DNA from: an uncultured Oscillospiraceae bacterium | GTDB taxonomy: Bacteria > Bacillota > Clostridia > Oscillospirales > Oscillospiraceae | Length of the DNA stretch: 37,564 nucleotides | Assembly: GCA_910587395.1 (NCBI GenBank) | Contig: CAJULJ010000009.1 | Location: 34,567 to 72,130 of the forward strand | Direction of reading: 5' to 3' | In this document: positions 16,027 through 23,592 of the stretch, piece after piece | How positions within the stretch are numbered: position 1 is the first letter of the stretch | Layout: the number at the start of each line of letters is the position of its first letter | Notes under the pieces: generated by a model | The model's database searches: none | What the model saw: the letters and a program-made list of their open reading frames with translations, nothing else | What the model was told of the DNA's origin: nothing | Translations under genes and position numbers: made by a program

Positions 16027-17256
16027 TCAGCCCAGCAGAGCCACCGCCACATCGTTGACGTTGGTGCCCGTGGGTCCGGTCATCACAAGGGCGTCCACCG
16101 CCTTCAGCGCGTGGTAGGCGTCGTTGTCCGCCAGCACCGCGAACACGTCCAGGCCCTTGGCCTTCAGCTCCACCTGAGTGTCCCCGTCGGCATAGCCGCC
16201 CGCGGCGTCGGTGGGGCCGTCGGTGCCGTCGCTGCCCACGGAGAACACCGCGGCGTTCAGCCCCGCGATGCCGGGGGCGGCGGCCAGCGCCAGCTCCTGA
16301 TTCCGGCCGCCCAGGCCCTTGCCCGTCAGGCGCACCACCGTCTCGCCCCCGGCGATGTAGGCCAGCGGCCTGCCGCCGCCGGCGTGGGTGCGCAGGATGT
16401 TGGCCAGGAAGGTCCCCGCCTCCCGGGCCTGACAGGACAGCTGGTCGGTGAGGTACACCGGCTCATAGCCCAAAGCCTCGCACTCCTTTGCCGCCGCCGC
16501 GCACAGCTCCCGCACGCTGCCGGTGATCTGAGTGGTCACATTGCCCAGCTCCTTCGGGGTCTCCTGCCGCAGCAGCTCCAGGGTCTGAACGCTGAGCTTC
16601 AAGCCGTACTTCTCCACGATGGCCAGCGCCTGCTCACAGGTGGAGCCGTCGGGATAGGCCGGACCGCTGGCGATCATGTCCAGCGGGTCGCCCAGCACGT
16701 CGCTGAGCACGATGCTGAATACCTGCGCCGGGGCGCAGGCCTGGGCGAACCGTCCGCCCTTCACCCCGCTCAGCCGCTTGCGGATGGTGTTCATCTCCAC
16801 GATGTCCGCCCCGCAGGCCAGGAGCTGCTTTGTCACATCCTGGAGCTCCTGGCCGGGGATCAGGGGCTTTTCAAACAGGGCGCTGCCGCCGCCGGACAGC
16901 AGAAAAATCACCGTGTCCTGCGTACTCAGCCCCTTTACCAGCTCCAGGGCCTTTTCGGTGGCGGAAAAGCTGTTCTCATCGGGGACGGGATGGCCGGCCT
17001 CATAACAGGCCACGCCGGGGATGTCCCCCTTCACATGGCCGTACTTGGTGACCACCACGCCGCCGTCCACACGGCCCAGGGCGTCCACCGCCGCCTTGGC
17101 CATCTGCCAGCCCGCCTTGCCTGCGGATACCAGCAGCGTCCTTCCAGTCCCCGGCCGGAACTCCTTCAGCGCCCGCTGCACCGCCTCGTCAGGGAGAACG
17201 GCCTTCAAGCTGGCCGATACGATCTGTTGGGCGTCCTGCCGTAATCTTTGCTTCAT
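16027..17256 (-). CDS. Glycerate 2-kinase, MOFRL/GckA type
   Basis: A 409-residue enzyme that phosphorylates D-glycerate with ATP, in this family to 2-phosphoglycerate, which enters lower glycolysis. Visible family marks are VSAGKAGWQMAKAA near the N-terminus, LLSGGGSALFEKP (glycine-rich loop), NTIRKRLSGVKGGRFA, the VLSDVLGDPLDMIASGP block, and the C-terminal MOFRL part with IAGGETVVRLTGKGLGGRNQE and SVGSDGTDGPTDAAGG. Relatives were once labelled hydroxypyruvate reductase (TtuD). It provides the last step of the galactarate/glucarate route whose other enzymes are upstream. The ATG at 17256 has AAAGGTG six bases ahead. It lies 52 bp downstream of the MATE gene, with a hairpin in the gap. Confidence 0.9.
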   Translation of the reverse strand: MKQRLRQDAQQIVSASLKAVLPDEAVQRALKEFRPGTGRTLLVSAGKAGWQMAKAAVDALGRVDGGVVVTKYGHVKGDIPGVACYEAGHPVPDENSFSATEKALELVKGLSTQDTVIFLLSGGGSALFEKPLIPGQELQDVTKQLLACGADIVEMNTIRKRLSGVKGGRFAQACAPAQVFSIVLSDVLGDPLDMIASGPAYPDGSTCEQALAIVEKYGLKLSVQTLELLRQETPKELGNVTTQITGSVRELCAAAAKECEALGYEPVYLTDQLSCQAREAGTFLANILRTHAGGGRPLAYIAGGETVVRLTGKGLGGRNQELALAAAPGIAGLNAAVFSVGSDGTDGPTDAAGGYADGDTQVELKAKGLDVFAVLADNDAYHALKAVDALVMTGPTGTNVNDVAVALLG

Positions 17257-17272
17257 AGTCTCACCTTTTCTC

Positions 17273-17290
17273 CTCCACCCTGGGGTGGAG
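17273..17290 (-). promoter_or_regulatory. Intercistronic hairpin before glycerate kinase
   Basis: Eight-bp stem CTCCACCC/GGGTGGAG with a two-base apex, directly before the GGAGGAG/AAAGGTG ribosome-binding area of the kinase gene. It has no T run, so an RNA stability or translation element is likelier than a terminator. Confidence 0.5.
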
Positions 17291-17308
17291 CGTCGTTATT
17301 TTGACGGG

Positions 17309-18715
17309 TTAGAGACTGCCCTCCCGGACCGGGAGTGTCTCCGGGGCGGCCTGGGACTCCGCCTCCTTTACTCGTTTCATCACCTTGCGCACGATAGGGA
17401 TGGCCAAAACCAGACTCAGCGCGTCCGCCACCGCCTGCACCGAGGCCACCCCCACGGTGCCGAACAGCCATGCCAGGGGATATACGATGGGGATGAAGCA
17501 GGTGCCCTGCCGGGAGCTGGACAGGATGAGCGCCCCCCTGGCGTCCCCCAAACCGGCGCAGAACATGTTCACCACCGCCACCCAGCTGTGGATGGGCATG
17601 GCCAGACATTGCAGGCGGATGCACAGCGCGCCCACCGCCTCCATTTCCGGGTCCGCCTCGGCGAACAGGGCGATGACCCCGTCCGCCCCCACCGCCAGCA
17701 CCGCGCCCATGGCAAGGCCCACGGCGATGGCCGTCCGGGAGGCAAAGCGGAAGCTCTCCCGTACCCGGTCATAGCGCTTTGCCCCCCAGTTGAAGCCCAC
17801 CACAGGCTGAAAGCCGGTGCCGAAGCCCAGAATCACCCCGAAGGGGAACATCATGATCTTGGTGCACACGCCCACCCCGGCCAGCACCGAGTTGGAGATA
17901 TCCCCGGCGATGTTGTTCAGGATAATGGCCGACACCACCGCCAGTCCCGAACGGAACATGGACGACGAGCCAACGCTGACCACCTGATAGAGGATGTCCT
18001 TCACGATGCGCACGCTGCGGATGCTCAGGCGCAGTACGCTGCGCCGGGTCAGGTAGGGGAAGATCAGGATAATAAAGCTGACTACCTTGGAGATGGCCGT
18101 GGCAATGGACGCGCCCGCCACGCCCAGGTTCAGCGTGAAGATGAAGATGGGGTCCAGCACACAGTTGAGGATGCCGCCAAAGCCCATGCCGAACATGGAG
18201 AACAGGGCGCTGCCCTCCGAGCGCAGGCACTGGTTCATCACAAAGTTGCACGCCATAAAGGGGGCCACCAGCAGTACGTAGTCGGCGTACTGGACGGCGA
18301 ACTCCTCGCAGGTTGGCGTGGCCCCCAGCAGGTACACCAGGGGCCGGGTGAAGAGAAGCCCCAGCACCCCCACCGCCAGCCCGAAGGCAAAGGCCCCGAA
18401 GAAGGAGGTGGACAGCACCTGGCCCGCCTTCTCCCCGTCCCTGGCGCCCAGCAGCCGGGAGGTGTAGCTGGCCGCACCCACCGCCAGCATGGACCCCGCC
18501 ATCATGATAAGCTGGTCCAGAGAGGCGTTGACGCTCACCGCCGCCGTGGCGTTGGTGCCCAGGAAATGGACGAAATAGGTGTCCGTCAGGCTGTAGATGG
18601 AGTTGATGAGGAAGGCCACAATGGTGGGTACCGCCATTTTTAAAATCAGCCCTGGGATGGGGGCCTGCGCCATCAGGGTCTCCCGCTTGGTCTGTCTGTT
18701 CTCGCTTTTTTCCAC
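17309..18715 (-). CDS. MATE-family multidrug/metabolite exporter
   Basis: A 468-residue, 12-helix membrane antiporter. The N-terminal half starts PGLILKMAVPTIVAFLINSI with the YSLTDTYFVHFLG element of helix 1/2, the usual MATE signature. A second MatE repeat begins near residue 240 (GSSSMFRSGLAVVSAIILNN). Family members export cations or drugs in exchange for Na+ or H+. The start is uncertain: GTG at 18715 (GAGG about ten bases upstream) gives a normal N-terminal tail, while ATG at 18673 has GGGAG at good spacing. It has its own TTGACA-16-TAAAAT promoter. Its place between gudD and glycerate kinase may be coincidental or may mean that it exports an overflow metabolite; the sequence does not decide. 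Confidence 0.88.
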   Translation of the reverse strand: MEKSENRQTKRETLMAQAPIPGLILKMAVPTIVAFLINSIYSLTDTYFVHFLGTNATAAVSVNASLDQLIMMAGSMLAVGAASYTSRLLGARDGEKAGQVLSTSFFGAFAFGLAVGVLGLLFTRPLVYLLGATPTCEEFAVQYADYVLLVAPFMACNFVMNQCLRSEGSALFSMFGMGFGGILNCVLDPIFIFTLNLGVAGASIATAISKVVSFIILIFPYLTRRSVLRLSIRSVRIVKDILYQVVSVGSSSMFRSGLAVVSAIILNNIAGDISNSVLAGVGVCTKIMMFPFGVILGFGTGFQPVVGFNWGAKRYDRVRESFRFASRTAIAVGLAMGAVLAVGADGVIALFAEADPEMEAVGALCIRLQCLAMPIHSWVAVVNMFCAGLGDARGALILSSSRQGTCFIPIVYPLAWLFGTVGVASVQAVADALSLVLAIPIVRKVMKRVKEAESQAAPETLPVREGSL

Positions 18716-18773
18716 TTTTTCTGTGCCTCGATTCTCTTATATCGTCTCATATCACTTCGTTCGTACCCTATCT

Positions 18774-18801
18774 ATTTTATCAGTGCCATCCCGTCTGTCA
18801 A
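18774..18801 (-). promoter_or_regulatory. sigma-A promoter of MATE / glycerate kinase unit
   Basis: Minus strand: TTGACA (18801-18796), 16-bp spacer, TAAAAT (18779-18774). It lies in the gap after the second glucarate dehydratase, so MATE and glycerate kinase can be transcribed independently of the upstream operon. Confidence 0.7.
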
Positions 18802-18836
18802 GTGGAAAAACGCCAAATTGTTTCCTTTTTCGCTTT

Positions 18837-20180
18837 TTATCTCACCAGGCAGGGCTTTTTGTGGTCATATTTCCAGCCGGGAATGAGGTACTGCATGGCC
18901 GCGGCGTCGTCCCGGTCGTGACTGGGCAGCTTGTTGTACAGGGCGTTGGCCTCCATCACCCGCTCCATGTCAAGGCGCACCCCAAGGCCGGGGCCCTCGG
19001 GCACCTGGAGCATGCCGTTTATGATCCGGGGCGCGTCCTCCAGCAGGTTCTGGCCGTCCTGCCAGATCCAGTGGGTGTCCAGCGGCGCGGGCTCTCCCAC
19101 GGCGGCTGCCCCCACCTGAGCGAAGGCGGCCAGGGTGATGTCGAAGTGGTTGTTGGAATGGACGCCCCAGGTTAGCCCCCAGCTGTCCAGCAGCTGGCTC
19201 ATGCGCACCGTCCCGTCGAAGCCCCAGAAGTGGGGGTCCGCCAGAATGATGTCGCAGGCGTTGAGGCTCACGGTGTGGTAGAACTGCCGCCAGTCGGTGG
19301 CGATCATATTGGTGGCCACCTGGAACTGGGAGGCGTTTTTGAACTCCCGCATGATCTCCCGGCCGGAGTAGCCCGCCTCCGGGCCGCAGGGGTCCTCCAC
19401 GTAGGTGATGACATCGCGCATGTCTTTGCACAGGGCGATGGCCTCGTCCAGGCTCCAGGCCCCGTTGGGGTCGATGTTGACGCGGGCGCCGGGGAAGCGC
19501 TTTTTCAAGGCCCGCATGGCCTCCATCTCGTCCGCTCCGGCCAGCACGCCGCCTTTGAGCTTGAAGCTTCGGAAGCCGTACTTCTCGTTGAGGGCCTCGG
19601 CCTCCTCCACCACGCGCTCCGGTGTGAGAATCTCCTCCCGGCGCAGACGGAACCAGGGGTCTGGGCTGGCGCTTTCGTCCAGGTACTGCATCTGTCCGGC
19701 GGGGACCTTGCTCTTGTCCGAGACGTAGAACAGGTAGCCCAGCACCTCCACCTCACGGCGCTGCCGGCCCTCGCCCAGCAGCTGGCACATGGGCACACCC
19801 AGGTGCTGGCCCAGCAGGTCCAGCATGGCGCACTCGATGGCCCACTCGCTCTTCACCACAAATTTCAGCTTGGAGATGTCCAGGGTCTGGATATCTCCGT
19901 CCTCCCCCGCGCCGGGCTTGGACAGCTTGTGGATGGCCTGCAAAATTTGGCGGTATTCGGACACGGGCCTGCCCTCCACCAGGGGCCGGACCGCGTTGAG
20001 ACAGCCGCAGGTGTAATCCCCGCCGTGAATCTCGCCGATGCCGGTGTGTCCGGCGCTGTCGGTGAGGATCACCAGATTGCGGGTGAAGCAGGGCGCGTGG
20101 GCGCCCGAGAGGGTCATGAGCATACTGTCATACCCGGCCACGGGAATGACCTGCATTTTGGTAATCACAGGGCAATCCAT
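18837..20180 (-). CDS. Glucarate dehydratase-family protein (second copy, enolase superfamily)
   Basis: A 447-residue enolase-superfamily dehydratase. By position it matches E. coli GudD with an offset of two. The KxK base motif is at K207/K209 (FKLKGG), metal ligands are at D237, E262 (VEDP) and N291, and the acid/base pair is D315 and H341 (GVHSNNHFD). All catalytic residues are kept, so it should be active: D-glucarate (or idarate) to 5-keto-4-deoxyglucarate plus water. It differs from the first copy in the active-site loops (for example GGDYTCGC against GGEKITKAL and the residue 155-180 region), so it may prefer another hexarate, or correspond to the GudX-type paralogue. AAGGAGG precedes the ATG at 20180, and an intrinsic terminator hairpin ends right before that ribosome-binding site. 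Confidence 0.88.
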   Translation of the reverse strand: MDCPVITKMQVIPVAGYDSMLMTLSGAHAPCFTRNLVILTDSAGHTGIGEIHGGDYTCGCLNAVRPLVEGRPVSEYRQILQAIHKLSKPGAGEDGDIQTLDISKLKFVVKSEWAIECAMLDLLGQHLGVPMCQLLGEGRQRREVEVLGYLFYVSDKSKVPAGQMQYLDESASPDPWFRLRREEILTPERVVEEAEALNEKYGFRSFKLKGGVLAGADEMEAMRALKKRFPGARVNIDPNGAWSLDEAIALCKDMRDVITYVEDPCGPEAGYSGREIMREFKNASQFQVATNMIATDWRQFYHTVSLNACDIILADPHFWGFDGTVRMSQLLDSWGLTWGVHSNNHFDITLAAFAQVGAAAVGEPAPLDTHWIWQDGQNLLEDAPRIINGMLQVPEGPGLGVRLDMERVMEANALYNKLPSHDRDDAAAMQYLIPGWKYDHKKPCLVR

Positions 20181-20195
20181 CAGGATTCCTCCTTC

Positions 20196-20225
20196 AAAAA
20201 AGGGCCGGCAGCGAACCGCCGGCCC
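20196..20225 (-). terminator. Intrinsic terminator between the two glucarate dehydratase genes
   Basis: Minus strand: eight-bp perfect stem GGGCCGGC/GCCGGCCC (20225-20218 with 20209-20202), 8-nt loop, then TTTTTT (20201-20196), immediately followed by the AAGGAGG of the downstream gene. It should end part of the operon transcript before the second copy. Confidence 0.8.
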
Positions 20226-20243
20226 GTCTGATTATGGCCGCGT

Positions 20244-21578
20244 TCAGCGCACCATGCAGGGCTTCTTGCTGTCGAAGGTCCAGCCGGGAATGAGGTACTG
20301 CATCCCCACGGCGTCGTTGCGGGCGCCCTTGCCATAGCACTTCTCCATGTACAGCTGGTGGGCGCGGGTCACCTGCTCCCGGTCCACCTCAATGCCCAGG
20401 CCCCCCTTCTTGGGCAGGTCGATGCAGCCGCCCACAATCTCCATGGGCCGCTTGGTGAGCCGCTCACGGCCCTCCTGCCAGATCCAGTGGGTGTCGATGC
20501 CGTTCATCTTGCCCGGGATGGCGGCGGCGCACTGAACCACCATGGCCAGGGAGATGTCGAAGTGGTTGTTGGAGTGGCAGCCCCACATCAAACCGAAGTC
20601 GCTGCACAGCTGGCCCACCCGGACGGAGCCCTCCATGGTCCAGAAATGGGGGTCGGCCAGGGGAATATCCACGCTTTGCAGGGCGATGGCGTGGGTCATC
20701 TGCCGCCAGTCGGTGTTGATCATGTTGGTGGCGGTGGGCATCATGGTGGCCTTGCGGAACTCCGCCATGATTTCGCGGCCGGAGAAGCCGTCCTCGGCGC
20801 CGCAGGGGTCCTCGCAGTAGGCCAGCACCTTTTTCAGCTCGGGAGCCACCTCCAGGGCCTCCTTCAGGCTCCAGCAGCCGTTGGGGTCCAAATCCACCCG
20901 GGCGTCGGGGAAGGCGGCCTTGATGGCCTGAACAGCCTTCAGCTCCTCCCTGGGGGACAGCACGCCGCCCTTGAGCTTGAAATCCTCAAAGCCGTACTTC
21001 TCGTGGGTGGCCTTCGCCAGGGCCACGATGGCCTCGGGAGTCATGGCCTCCTCGTGCCGCAGGCGGTACCAGTCGCAGTGGGAGTCCGGCTCCTCCTCGT
21101 ACTCCAGGTCGGTCTTTTTCCGGTCGCCCACGTAGAACAGGTAGCTGAGGAACCGCACCCGCTCCCGCTGGATGCCGTCGCCCATGAGGGCCGCGGCGGG
21201 CACGTCCAGGAACCTGCCCATCAAATCCAGCAGCGGGGCCTCGATGGCGGTGACCACATGGACGCCGGTGCGCAGGTCGAAGGTCTGCAGGCCCCGCACG
21301 TCGTCCTTGATGTTCTCGTTGAGCCAGGCCCGGACCTTGTTCAGCGTCTGCTTGTAATCGGCGATGCGGGTGCCCACCACCAGATGCTTCACATCTTCAA
21401 GCGCCTTGGTAATCTTCTCGCCGCCGGGGACCTCGCCCACGCCCTCCACGCCGTTGGAGTCGGTGAGGATGACGATGTTGCGGGTAAAATAGGGCGCGTG
21501 AGCCCCGGACAGGTTCAGCTCCATGCAGTCATGTCCGGCCACGGGATAAACTTCCATTTTCGCTACGGTGGGAATCAT
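20244..21578 (-). CDS. gudD: D-glucarate dehydratase (first copy)
   Basis: A 444-residue enolase-superfamily enzyme, D-glucarate to 5-keto-4-deoxy-D-glucarate. The alignment to E. coli GudD is regular with an offset of four: K203 of the KxK motif (FKLKGG), metal ligands D231, E256 (CEDP) and N285, D309, and the general acid/base H335 (GCHSNNHFD). The N-terminal capping domain has VAGHD and the LSGAHAPYFTRNIVI segment typical of GudD. The ATG at 21578 has AAGGAG about ten bases ahead, and the frame extending to 21614 would start inside a palindromic repeat. It follows the DapA-family gene after 130 bp of hairpin-rich spacer. Confidence 0.92.
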   Translation of the reverse strand: MIPTVAKMEVYPVAGHDCMELNLSGAHAPYFTRNIVILTDSNGVEGVGEVPGGEKITKALEDVKHLVVGTRIADYKQTLNKVRAWLNENIKDDVRGLQTFDLRTGVHVVTAIEAPLLDLMGRFLDVPAAALMGDGIQRERVRFLSYLFYVGDRKKTDLEYEEEPDSHCDWYRLRHEEAMTPEAIVALAKATHEKYGFEDFKLKGGVLSPREELKAVQAIKAAFPDARVDLDPNGCWSLKEALEVAPELKKVLAYCEDPCGAEDGFSGREIMAEFRKATMMPTATNMINTDWRQMTHAIALQSVDIPLADPHFWTMEGSVRVGQLCSDFGLMWGCHSNNHFDISLAMVVQCAAAIPGKMNGIDTHWIWQEGRERLTKRPMEIVGGCIDLPKKGGLGIEVDREQVTRAHQLYMEKCYGKGARNDAVGMQYLIPGWTFDSKKPCMVR

Positions 21579-21598
21579 GTTCAGCACTCTCCTTTTCT

Positions 21599-21661
21599 GT
21601 GCGGCAAGCCGCACCTTTGCTGACGGGGGCGGCGCGCGGGGGCCTGCCGCCCTGCGTCAGC
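21599..21661 (-). repeat. Palindromic repeat element upstream of gudD
   Basis: Two adjacent inverted repeats. The first is GTGCGGC-AA-GCCGCAC at 21599-21614. The second is a longer hairpin with outer arms GCTGACG/CGTCAGC (21619-21625 and 21655-21661) and inner GGCGGC/GCCGCC arms. An A/T-rich tract with repeated GAAAAAG-type units follows to 21700. The layout resembles REP-like or MITE-like intercistronic elements. No second copy is in the window. Confidence 0.6.
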
Positions 21662-21708
21662 GAGCCAAAGTTCTTTTTCGGTTCCTTTTTCGTTCAAGAA
21701 AAGGGAAC

Positions 21709-22626
21709 TCAGATCAGCCCCATGTCCGCCAGCACCTGGCGCAGCTTGTCTTTCTCGTCGGGGCGCAGCTCACCGATGGGCTCCAGGCACTTGCCCACGG
21801 GGATGCCCTGGAGCACCAGCCCCTCCTTGATGACCTCGGGGAAGGTGCCCATGCCGGTGGCGATGCGCAGGGGGGCCAGACGGTACTGGGCCTCCAGGGA
21901 CCCGGCCAGGTCGCCGTCCCGGAACTTGTCGTAGATGTCGGCCACCAGCCGGGGGGCCACGTTGGCGCAGCTTGCCACCGCGCCGGAGCAGCCGTAGACC
22001 AGGCCGGCGGTGATCATGGTGTCCCGGCCCATCATCACGTTGAAGCGGTCCCGGTACTCCATGGTCAGGCGCAGATACTCCTCGCAGTTGGTCATGTCGC
22101 CGGTGGAGTCCTTCACGCCGATGATGTTAGGGCAGTCATGGGCCAGCTTTGCCACCGTGGCGGGGGCGATGGTCACGTTGGTCTTGGGCTTGTTGTTGTA
22201 CATGATGACGGGCAGGGCGGTGTTCTCCGCGATGGTGCGGTAGTAAGTATACAGCTCGTCCTGGGTCTGGCTGACGAACATGGGGGTGAGCACGCTGATG
22301 GCGTCGTAGCCGCCCACCTGCTCCGCCAGCTTGGCCAGACGGATGACTCCCCGGGTGGTGATGTGGCTGCACCCGGCCAGCAGCTGAACGGGATTGCCGT
22401 AGCGGTCTCTGCGGCCCTTGGCCGCGTCCCGGACGGTCTCCAGGGCCTTGACGAACTCCCCGTCGTCCACCGCGTAGAACTCGCCCGTGGTGCCGAAGGG
22501 GAACAGGCCGTGGACGCCGCTGTCCAGCAAAAACTTGCTCATCTGGGCCAGGGATTCATAGTTCACACTGCCGTCCTCGTTGAACGGCGTGATGATCGGA
22601 GGGATGATACCGTAGGGTTTGTACAT
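21709..22626 (-). CDS. DapA-family (class I Schiff-base) lyase, probable hexarate-pathway aldolase/dehydratase
   Basis: A 305-residue TIM-barrel protein of the DHDPS/NAL/KDG-aldolase family. The carboxylate-binding GTTGE is at residues 45-49, the catalytic tyrosine at Y143 (IMYNNKP) and the Schiff-base lysine at K172 (IGVKDSTGD). It is surrounded by glucarate dehydratases. Two reactions are possible. As an aldolase it would split 5-keto-4-deoxyglucarate to pyruvate and tartronate semialdehyde. As a KdgD-type dehydratase it would make alpha-ketoglutarate semialdehyde. GarR and glycerate kinase are encoded nearby, and no semialdehyde dehydrogenase is seen, which favours the aldolase role (inference). 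The ATG at 22626 is directly behind AAGGAAGG. An upstream in-frame ATG at 22644 lacks a ribosome-binding site. Confidence 0.85.
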   Translation of the reverse strand: MYKPYGIIPPIITPFNEDGSVNYESLAQMSKFLLDSGVHGLFPFGTTGEFYAVDDGEFVKALETVRDAAKGRRDRYGNPVQLLAGCSHITTRGVIRLAKLAEQVGGYDAISVLTPMFVSQTQDELYTYYRTIAENTALPVIMYNNKPKTNVTIAPATVAKLAHDCPNIIGVKDSTGDMTNCEEYLRLTMEYRDRFNVMMGRDTMITAGLVYGCSGAVASCANVAPRLVADIYDKFRDGDLAGSLEAQYRLAPLRIATGMGTFPEVIKEGLVLQGIPVGKCLEPIGELRPDEKDKLRQVLADMGLI

Positions 22627-22666
22627 TTCCTTCCTTCCCTTCATAGAAATTCTTTTTGGATATGGT

Positions 22667-22683
22667 CCGCCCTGTCAGGGCGG
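22667..22683 (-). promoter_or_regulatory. Intercistronic hairpin before the DapA-family gene
   Basis: Eight-bp perfect inverted repeat CCGCCCTG-T-CAGGGCGG, seven bases after the stop of the preceding gene and about 40 bases before the next start. It has no T run. Confidence 0.5.
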
Positions 22684-22689
22684 CGGTTG

Positions 22690-23565
22690 TTACTCTTGCG
22701 CGGCGCCCAGGCTCTCAAACAGCTCCCACACCCCGTCCCGCTCGGGCAGGGGGCAGTGGGTCAGCCACGCCTCGCCGGGCAGATCCCGGACCTTGGCGCC
22801 CCCGGTGTAAAAGCGGTTCTCCAGATAGACCGCCGCCCGGTCCGCCGTTAGGCGGACCGCTCCCAGGCATTCCGCTTTCTCCAAAGTCCGGCTCAGCCGC
22901 CGGGCCAGCCACCGGGGCATCTCCCGCGCCCCGTCCCCGGCGTAGAGCTGGAAGCGGCTGCTTACCCTGCTCTCCGGACAGACGGCCGGGGTATAGCCCC
23001 GCTCCTCCAGGAAGGCTCGCTGAACAGCCTCGTCCAACAGCCCCCGGCGGAGCAGCAGCCAGTCTCCCGCCCACGTTTTGGACCGGGGCGCGGCGGTGAG
23101 CAGCGTGCCGCTGAGAAAACGGTACCGGGTATTTTTTGCCCCCGGGGCCGGGTAGTGGAGGGTCATCTCGCATCCGCTCAGCTCCAGGCCGAAGCCCCGG
23201 CCGGAGAAGGCCGCCCGCACCAGCAGGCTGTTGTCTCCCTCCATGATGGGCAGCAGCGCCAGGGATCTGAACTGCTCCGCGCTCAGCCCCGCCCGGCCGG
23301 TGAACCGCGCCTCCTCCAGAGGAGCGCACAGTCCGCACAGCACGTTGGCCCGGGCCACCGCCTGACTGTAGCCCTTGATCTGCCCGCGCACGAAGAACAG
23401 AAATACCAGCAGGTTCACTCCAGCTGCCACGGCGGCGGGCACATACAAACGGAGCGCCACCAGCACCACCGCCGCCAGATACACTCCTGCGTGGGCGATG
23501 CCGATGCCCTGCGCGCGCCTGCGCTGGGCCTCCAGCTGCTCCCGTACCGATGTCACTGTGTTCAT
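22690..23565 (-). CDS. Small membrane protein, DUF3137-like layout
   Basis: A 291-residue protein I do not firmly recognise. Residues about 20-55 form two adjacent hydrophobic helices (AHAGVYLAAVVLVAL and VAAGVNLLVFLFFV). A soluble C-terminal domain of about 230 residues follows, rich in beta-strand patterns (FGLELSGCEMTLHYPA, YRFLSGTLLTAA) and then arginine-rich helices. Two N-terminal helices plus a beta-rich cytoplasmic domain is the plan of DUF3137-type proteins, but this is a weak resemblance. AGGAGG precedes the ATG at 23565. It sits 27 bp after the MBL hydrolase gene inside the hexarate operon, so it is coexpressed with it. A role in transport or sensing is possible but unproven. Confidence 0.6.
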   Translation of the reverse strand: MNTVTSVREQLEAQRRRAQGIGIAHAGVYLAAVVLVALRLYVPAAVAAGVNLLVFLFFVRGQIKGYSQAVARANVLCGLCAPLEEARFTGRAGLSAEQFRSLALLPIMEGDNSLLVRAAFSGRGFGLELSGCEMTLHYPAPGAKNTRYRFLSGTLLTAAPRSKTWAGDWLLLRRGLLDEAVQRAFLEERGYTPAVCPESRVSSRFQLYAGDGAREMPRWLARRLSRTLEKAECLGAVRLTADRAAVYLENRFYTGGAKVRDLPGEAWLTHCPLPERDGVWELFESLGAAQE

Positions 23566-23592
23566 AAGCGCCTCCTGTTATGGGGTGGAGCT

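Noticed and set aside
17021..18643. 540-codon plus-strand open frame
   Set aside because: Antisense of the MATE gene; no start signal and no recognisable domain.
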